Source: Floccularia luteovirens
Taxonomy: Eukaryota; Basidiomycota; Agaricomycetes; Agaricales; Squamanitaceae
DNA: 64,000 nt
Direction: 5' to 3'
Assembly: GCA_009739215.1 (NCBI GenBank)
Contig: VSJF01000001.1
Location: 2,046,001-2,110,000, forward strand
Shown: positions 57,872 to 64,000 of the stretch, one piece after another
Layout: each line of letters starts with the position of its first letter
Position numbering within the stretch: position 1 is the stretch's first letter
Made by a program: the position numbers and the translations under genes
The notes under the pieces: model-generated
The model's database searches: none
Seen by the model: only the letters and a program-made list of their open reading frames with translations
What the model was told of the DNA's origin: nothing

Positions 57872-59373
57872 ATGCGTCTAACCCTTGCTCTCGCACTGCT
57901 ATTGTCTGCAGCCTGTACTGTGCATGCTTCCCCATCTCTGTCCAACTTTGAGAGGGCGCTGGCGCCCAAGCGGCGCGCAACAGTCTGTAATGGCCACGCG
58001 GAGCTCTGTGATAGGGGATTTGGCAACGTCACGTTTGTGGGAGCTCATGACTCTTATGCAGTAGGGGTGAATAATCGTTAGTTCTATGTTTTAACCTTTC
58101 GCTTGCCTTCGATACTTATATTATCTATTTAGTTGCTGTGAATCAAGACCAGAACAGTGAATACCTCCTTGTTTTTTGTGTTTGGATTGGGAAACATGTT
58201 AAATGATGAGCTAGTTACGCAACAATTGAATGATGGAATCAGAATGCTCCAAATGCAGACACATGTGCAAAATGGTGTTATCCATAATTGCCATACGAGC
58301 TGTGTATGTGCAGCTCCTTATATCACTTTCTGTGCCATTCATAAGCGTTCCTTTTTCCTCATAATAGACCCTCTTTGATGGCGGAACATTGGAGGACTAT
58401 CTGAAGACAGGCAAGAATCTTTCTGATCTGAAATTTTATTTTCTTTATTGACTCGAAACCCAGTCAAAGCTTGGCTAGACACGAATCCTAATGAAGGTTA
58501 GTGCTCCAATAATACTTCTTATCATTGCGACATCTGATTTTGTTGTGAAGTGTTATCACTGCTCATTGTGAACTCGGAGAACCGCCCAGCTTCTGAATAT
58601 GATACTATCTTCAAGTCCGCCGGTATGGACGCAGTCTCCTTTGTTCCGACGACGGCAGCCATTGGAGTATCGGACTGGCCAACCCTTGGTTCGATGATTG
58701 ATTCCGGCAAGCGTGTGGTAACCTTCCTCGACAACGGCGGAGGAGACCCTGCTTTCCCTTACATCATGGACGGTTAGTCATGTGCTATTCATCATCCTTC
58801 TCCTGGGCATGCATCTTACATGCACCCCTGTAGAATTCTCAAACATATGGGAAACAGAATTCAATGTTGTCAACCCTTCCAATTTCGATTGTTCGGTGAA
58901 TCGAACGCATGGAGATCCGTCAACGCAGATGTTCCTCATCAATCACTTCCTTGATAAATTATTGTTCGACCAACCAGTACCGGATGTTGCAAATGCACCT
59001 ACCACGAACTCGGCATCAGGTCCGGGTTCCTTGGGTGCACATGTCGATACATGTGTAGCTACGCAAGGACGCCCTCCGAACTTTATGCTTGTCGATGTGC
59101 GTATTTATGAGTCACCGTTTGGCTTGGATTGATAGTAAGCTGTTTGAATTGTAGTTCTACGAATTTGGTGGTGGTTCTGTCTTCCAAGTCGCAGCGAATG
59201 TGAATGGAGTGCAATTTGCTCCCGCTTCACCAGTTGCTAGCCCTGTTCCTACCAACTCACCATCTGCGTCTGTTTCACCATCCAGCTCTACCAATGAGGC
59301 ATCAACCTCTTTCCCCAAGTTATGGGCATCTTTATTTGTTATGGGTGGTGTAACGTTGGGGTTCATGATGTGA
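57872..59373 (+). CDS. Secreted, GPI-anchored PI-PLC-X-like phosphodiesterase
   Basis: Eight exons (57872-58076, 58133-58156, 58215-58303, 58368-58410, 58464-58496, 58551-58772, 58834-59096, 59155-59373) give 365 residues. The signal peptide is RLTLALALLLSAACTVHA. The PLC-X-like fold shows VTFVGAHDSYAVG, where His is the first catalytic candidate, then LNDGIRMLQMQTHVQNGVIH with NCHTSC, and KAWLDTNPNEVLSLLIVN. VVTFLDNGGG lies further on. The C-terminal 60 residues are Ser/Pro/Thr rich and end in a hydrophobic run (LWASLFVMGGVTLGFMM), the pattern of a GPI anchor. The intron at 58411-58463 begins with GC (ACAG/GCAAGA). True PI-PLC activity is not assured; many fungal members lack a known substrate. 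Confidence 0.85.
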
Positions 59374-59513
59374 TCTGCGATTTGAATATAAGATCTCGAA
59401 AACTAGTCTAAAGGGTGATCTGGATACATTGCTTTGTATCATATAATGCTATCGAGGGCTTCATGGAATTCAAGCGTTCTAACGTTGCTGTAGTATATTA
59501 CTATATTAGGATT

Positions 59514-60621
59514 TTATTTTTTACGTTCTAGACGCCATTTATAAACTCTAGGTTTGTATGTGGCTTCATCCACCTTGCGCAAAGATGAACGTCGTTTGCC
59601 TTTTCGTGCGTCAATTTCATCTTGATCTTCCTCGTCTTCCTCATCACCCTCCATTTTCTCTACACCTTCAATTTTCTTCCGTGCGCCTTTCCCCATCATC
59701 AAGCGCTGCATCTCAAACTCACGTTCTGCGTATCGAAGCTGCTTGTCTCGTAAGAGACGGGCTGAAAGCTCTTTGAGTAGCCTCTTCTTGTTTTGACTAT
59801 CCGACTGAGGAGCATCTGTGATTTTAATAGCAGCGCTAGGTTTTTTCTTCTTGAGTTCTGTTGATTTCCAGCCAAGATCAGGAGGAGACTCTGCTATTGG
59901 ATGATCTGCAACAATTTTTTGTTTTGTTGCCTGAGGATTTGTATACCTGGCAGCTGTGGAGTGACATCAGTATGCGTGGTATATGTTGATACAATATTTG
60001 TTCACCATCCTCGGGATTGTCCACGTATATAATATGCTTTGGCTTTTTGTGTCGCGTCTTTCTCTGTGAAATGATGCCGGCATCTACAAGAACGCGCAAC
60101 TCTTGCTCTTCGAGGACAACCTCTACCTCTTCTTCAGAGAGGGTTGGATGCAAGAGGTCGGCCATTTCCATTAGTTGACGTTTCAACTTGTCAATTTTCT
60201 GTCAAAAAAATAAGTAAAATAAAATTTCCAGGAAGAATTTATCAAAGTACTTTCAGACCGGTCGCTCTCACTGTTCGTACGTAATTTTCATCTTGCGTCT
60301 TGAGAACCTTGACAAAGTCAGTTGGAAGGGCGACATTTCCGCGATCTTTTATGTGGACGCCGCCCTAAAGAAACGGAGATAAGGAAGATGCAAAGGGGGG
60401 AGAAAAGAGAAAGGAAAGACCAGAGTTTTTTGTTTTGTCATAGAAAAATAAAATTCATCCTTATTTCTGTCTGCAGCCTTTTGCCTAAGACGGGCCAAAC
60501 GGAGCTGCTTTGAATGGTAATCGCGAGCACGTTGAACATAGTCTTTATGTTTTTCTAAGATACCAAACTTTGAACGATTTGCTAGTTGAGAACGTTCTTT
60601 GTGTTGAGAGGATGAAGACAT
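59514..60621 (-). CDS. UTP11: U3 snoRNA-associated protein UTP11 (SSU processome)
   Basis: Utp11 is part of the small-subunit processome that processes 18S pre-rRNA in the nucleolus. Four exons (60621-60421, 60364-60251, 60198-60006, 59953-59514) give 315 residues. The N-terminus is diagnostic: [53 protein letters not shown], then [10 protein letters not shown]. The middle has [20 protein letters not shown] and [13 protein letters not shown]. The C-terminus is basic ([20 protein letters not shown]) and ends [14 protein letters not shown]. The divergent gene at 60713 starts only about 91 bp away. No frame defect. Confidence 0.93.
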
Positions 60622-60712
60622 GTGAAAGCGTGGGAAATAAGAGGAATGGTCCCAAAGTGATGGCAAAAGACACGACTTTGCTGTCCGATTGTCTCAAATT
60701 TTTCGTTTCCGA

Positions 60713-61992
60713 ATGAGCTTCCAGCATTTTCGCTTGGGTGATTCTGACTCTTCCTCTCACTTCACTTCTCCTCCCATCTCCTCTTTCCAAAATCACAACC
60801 CTCCTCCTCCATCCACAAAACAACCTTATGGCTCGGGTGACTCTGATGATGGCTACACCCTCGTCTTTCCAAATCTAGATGCTTTTCATGAATGGAAAAA
60901 CAACGAGGAAGAGCGCCAAATGGTCGAGTTTGTCAAAGTCTGTCCTTTTCTTCCACCATCTCTCCTCAAAATTAACGTCTTAAAAGGGCGACACCCATGG
61001 AAGCAAGGCTGTTCCCCCGCGTTTCAAGGACCACACTAAGCTCGTGTGCGCGCGCCACTCAAGGAGTGGTAGGAAAAAGTATGTCAAGAAACATCCAGAG
61101 AGAGTGCGGAAAGTACCTAGTCGCAAGGTTGGTCTGCCATCTTCAAATCTTCTACACCCGGAATTCAACAGGACCTCTAGCTCGAAGGACAGGGCTGTAC
61201 CGCCTCCATAAGCTATAAAACCTATTTTGATACAGATGAAGTGCGCGCTTGCTGTAAGATTACACTATTCATCATATCCCTGTACTCATATCCATCTCAG
61301 ACATCTCACAACACACACATGAAATTGGCCTAGCAAACCTGCCATACACTCGCCGCGGCCGGAAAGCTGCCGTACAGCAAGAAAAAGAGCGCTCTCGCAA
61401 AGGCCCTGCTGTCGTTTCTAATAATACTGAAACACCAGTGCCTCCTTCTACTACTGCTGCTATAAGCCCATCCGCCAGTACTTCCAACACCAACACACTT
61501 CCAGCACCTCCTCCTGTTAAACCTCAGCCGACACCTTTCTCAAATGCCGTCTCAATGCTCGCGCCTCTTCCAAATCCCACAACATATGCTCCCGTATTAC
61601 CCCAACAACCATATGGCTATCCCCCAGCTTCTGGTCATCCATATCCAACTGGACTTCCGCCTCAACAAAACCTATCCCACGAACGATGGGAAAATATGGC
61701 AACATTATTTCATTCTATCCGAGATCATGCCAGAGGGTATGAATTCCCTACTGCTAGCGTCGCGGCGTTGGAAACTGTATTGATCCGTTTATATCTGGAG
61801 AGCCCGGTAGGGCTTGGCGTTCAACCGAATATTGGCGCGATCATCCAACAGAATGGAATTGCACAGCCGGGGCCGCAGCAGCAGGCTCCTGCGGCACAAA
61901 ATAACGCCATACAGAACGGCCATTATGCTACCGCGAGTACAGGGAGCAGTACTGGAGATAGCAATAGTATTGAAGGAAATAGTAGCTCATGA
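60713..61992 (+). CDS. Cysteine/histidine-rich DNA-binding-like protein, Agaricomycete type
   Basis: Four exons (60713-60937, 60987-61127, 61181-61253, 61301-61992) give 376 residues. The N-terminal 60 are Ser/Pro rich. Residues about 50-180 form one conserved-looking unit: DAFHEWKNNEEERQMVEFVK, TKLVCARHSRSGRKKYVKKH, LEGQGCTASISYKTYFDTDE, VRACYISQHTHEIGLANLPY and TRRGRK. The spacing of Cys and His (C, then H, C, C, H, H) recalls FAR1 or WRKY/GCM zinc-binding DNA-binding domains. I believe the family is common in mushrooms without a tested role. A long Pro/Gln/Ser region follows, with one helix (ERWENMATLFHSIRDHARGY), typical of a regulatory protein. All splice phases agree. Confidence 0.62.
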
Positions 61993-62101
61993 CATGTTTT
62001 TTTTTGATAAGATAGTACTGTATATATAACATTACACATGTCAGTGATGTCGTCACACATAGTACCAACTCCGAGTCCTATCTTGCTTCTGGATTCCCCT
62101 C

Positions 62102-63995
62102 ATGTCAGCCTTGAATTTCGCCAAAACAAAATTTGTCAAGGAGAAACCTCATGTATGTTGTACTCGAATGTTTTCAGTATATCAAATCCTTCAATCCTGT
62201 CCCATAGTCCTCTGTCACAGACTGGGTCGACATTCTCACCGCAGACAATGTATCAAAAGAAGTCTATGATGGGTAAATCTACCTCAAATCTCTCAATCTG
62301 TGTACATCTATCAACTTGTAATCCAAAAGTATCCCAGAACTCGTCGATGCTATCAACCTTCAGGCTTCAGGGTAGATCCTTTCCAATCAGTAGATCTGAG
62401 TGACGAACCATTCAATTGATCATCTGCTTGTTATCTAGTCCTGCAGAAGCGTCGCGAGCCCTTCGGAAGAAGCTTAAACATGGTATTCCTCATCAGCAAT
62501 ATCGCTCCTTGGTGGTCCGTACCATATATCCACCGTAATCCCTTTGTTTACGCTAATCTCAATCTTATCTTAGGTCCTGAATGCTCTTGTGGAGAACGGC
62601 GGTCACAAATTCCAAAGTACGTTTCCATACACCACGATTTGTAATCACTTTGAATCTAATTCTATATCCTCAAAGCATCCTTTGCGGATGATCAACTTAT
62701 AGATACAATGAAACATCTCGCAGCAGACGTCCATGCCGATGTTAGAGTCAGAAAGAAACTATTCGCTATCCTCGCCTCTTGGCACGATCAATTCAAAGAC
62801 GATAAGTCAATGTCAGTTGTAGCTGGTCTCCACAAGCAATTGAGAGGTGAAGGCAAACGTCTAAGTACAATAGAGATAAATAATCTCGTGGGCCTTGTAC
62901 CTACTGCTGAGGATAAACGAAGGATTGAAAAAGAGGAAGCCCAGAGGAAGGAAATGGAGGAAAGGGAGGAAAAAGAGAAAGCAAAGAAAAAAGCGAAGGC
63001 AAATAAAGCAGAAACGAAGCAGGCAAGAAATAGACAGAAGAAACCCGCGTTTGACTTTGAAAGGGTAAGCATCTCTACCCTTGTGTCCTAAATATCGACA
63101 TTGAATGTAATGCAAGGACAAACCGAAAGTATTGAATAGCATCGCCGATGCCTCACGGGCATCTAGTAATTTGGTGAATGCTATCATGGTTCGTGAGATT
63201 ACTCCCGAGTAATGTACAGCTTTCCTGACATCGTTTCATCAGCTTGTAAACCCGGATAAGGAAAGTCTGCAAGAAAATGAACGTGTTCAGGAGTGCCTAG
63301 AAATGGCTAAGCAAGCCAGAAAGTCGGTTGTTCGATATATCCAGGCATGTTTGTTTACTTTCTCGGGTGTTAATACTCGTATTCATGGACCCATATAGTT
63401 AGTAGAGGATGAGGAGCTGATCGGAACGCTGATTGTAACCAACGAGCGAATTATATCCGCACTTGAGATGTACGACAGGAATTGTGCAGGAGCTATGGAA
63501 GACCATGCGGATGAAACTGCTGCTATCACTGCCCGGATGGCCGCAGCTGATATCGGTACCCCCGAAAGTGAAGTGAGCAGGTTGCAGGAAAAACAACGTG
63601 CTGCTGTACAGAGAGCCTTGCAAAACGCCGAATCAAGGAATAGTGGAGCAGATGATAATGGTCATGTCCATCCTGATTTACAAGATCTGAGCTTTGGACC
63701 CCTCGGACATTCGTCAACTAACCTCCCCCCACCAATGCGACCGTCTGCATTATCTGACGATGACTATGGTCACGAAGAACACGGCACTTACAATGTTCAC
63801 GGCTCTCTTTCTGACTTTAGCGATTATGAATCCTCCGACGAGGAATCACGCAACAGAACTGGAGGACCATCCCGCAAGAGAGCATATGTAACTGTGTCTG
63901 ATGACGAAAGTGTCATTGCTCCATTCGCAGGTCAAAGGGAAGACCCTTTTGCTGACCCATTCGCCGACGAGAGTAGTAGCGTGCATGCGAGATAA
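62102..63995 (+). CDS. VHS/GAT-domain endosomal sorting protein, LSB5-like
   Basis: VHS-GAT proteins sort ubiquitinated cargo at the trans-Golgi and endosomes; yeast Lsb5 also binds actin regulators. Nine exons (62102-62152, 62208-62272, 62330-62371, 62439-62514, 62574-62616, 62676-63064, 63117-63188, 63243-63344, 63399-63995) give 478 residues. The VHS domain is about residues 15-160: VTDWVDILTADNVSKEVYDG, ELVDAINLQASGPAEASRAL, RKKLKHGIPHQQYRSLVVL and NALVENGGHKF. A lysine/glutamate-rich linker follows, then the GAT helices (ECLEMAKQARKSVVRYIQLV; EELIGTLIVTNERIISAL). The acidic C-terminus has two DPFAD repeats, which resemble DPF adaptor-binding motifs. The intron at 63345-63398 starts with GC (CAG/GCATGT). 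The gene ends five bases before the window edge. Confidence 0.85.
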
Positions 63996-64000
63996 CAATG

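Noticed and set aside
1..64000. Transposons, inserted viral DNA, CRISPR arrays, rRNA or a secondary-metabolite cluster
   Set aside because: I looked for long direct or inverted repeats, reverse transcriptase or transposase motifs, spaced repeats and NRPS/PKS motifs and found none. The single AMP-binding enzyme has no cluster partners.

Overview
The window is nuclear DNA of a filamentous basidiomycete, most likely an Agaricomycete. The evidence is about 31 protein genes in 64 kb on both strands, introns of about 45-60 nt in almost every gene, very small exons (down to 9 nt), 90-600 bp between genes, and gene families that I know from mushrooms and relatives. I see no transposon, rRNA, tRNA or CRISPR array. 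The genes were read by splicing exons by hand. Exon ends are good to about 1-2 nt and family names come from recognised motifs, not from a database search.

Layout. 1-5.6 kb: a disordered protein running off the left edge, a second disordered protein, and the replication factor SLD2. 6-13 kb: an F-box/LRR-like protein with a novel repeat tail, proteasome lid subunit RPN5 and an annexin. 13.3-23.5 kb: a damaged and truncated ubiquitin-conjugating-type gene, mitoribosomal mS23, a peroxisomal acyl-CoA synthetase of 19 exons, Mediator MED7, a small conserved protein and a membrane CN-hydrolase (Lnt-like). 23.7-36.5 kb: an unknown protein, a 1331-residue E/R/Q-rich protein, bifunctional purine enzyme ADE5,7 and an ankyrin/CCCH protein. 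36.8-47.7 kb: glycerol-3-phosphate dehydrogenase, syntaxin SED5, a NOP6-like RRM protein, an unknown protein, a microsomal GST, ribosome-assembly factor RRB1 and proteasome activator PA28-gamma. 47.9-64 kb: TAF1, the pH regulator PacC/RIM101, a myosin regulatory light chain, an AYR1-like reductase, a GPI-anchored PLC-like protein, UTP11, a cysteine/histidine-rich DNA-binding-like protein and a VHS/GAT sorting protein (LSB5-like).

The genes are mostly housekeeping: transcription initiation (MED7, TAF1), ribosome biogenesis (RRB1, UTP11, NOP6-like), proteasome (RPN5, PA28-gamma), membrane traffic (SED5, LSB5-like), and lipid and purine metabolism. They do not form a pathway cluster. Several pairs are divergent with very short shared promoters.

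Two things stand out. First, the DNA upstream of pacC carries nine exact copies of GCCAAG, the known PacC recognition hexamer, within about 310 bp; this looks like an autoregulatory promoter. Second, at least nine genes between 4.4 and 37.1 kb can only be read in full if one extra base is removed or skipped. Every clear case is in the same (+1) direction, while the last 27 kb has none. Local insertion errors in the assembly are the simplest explanation; real gene decay or +1 recoding is less likely but testable.
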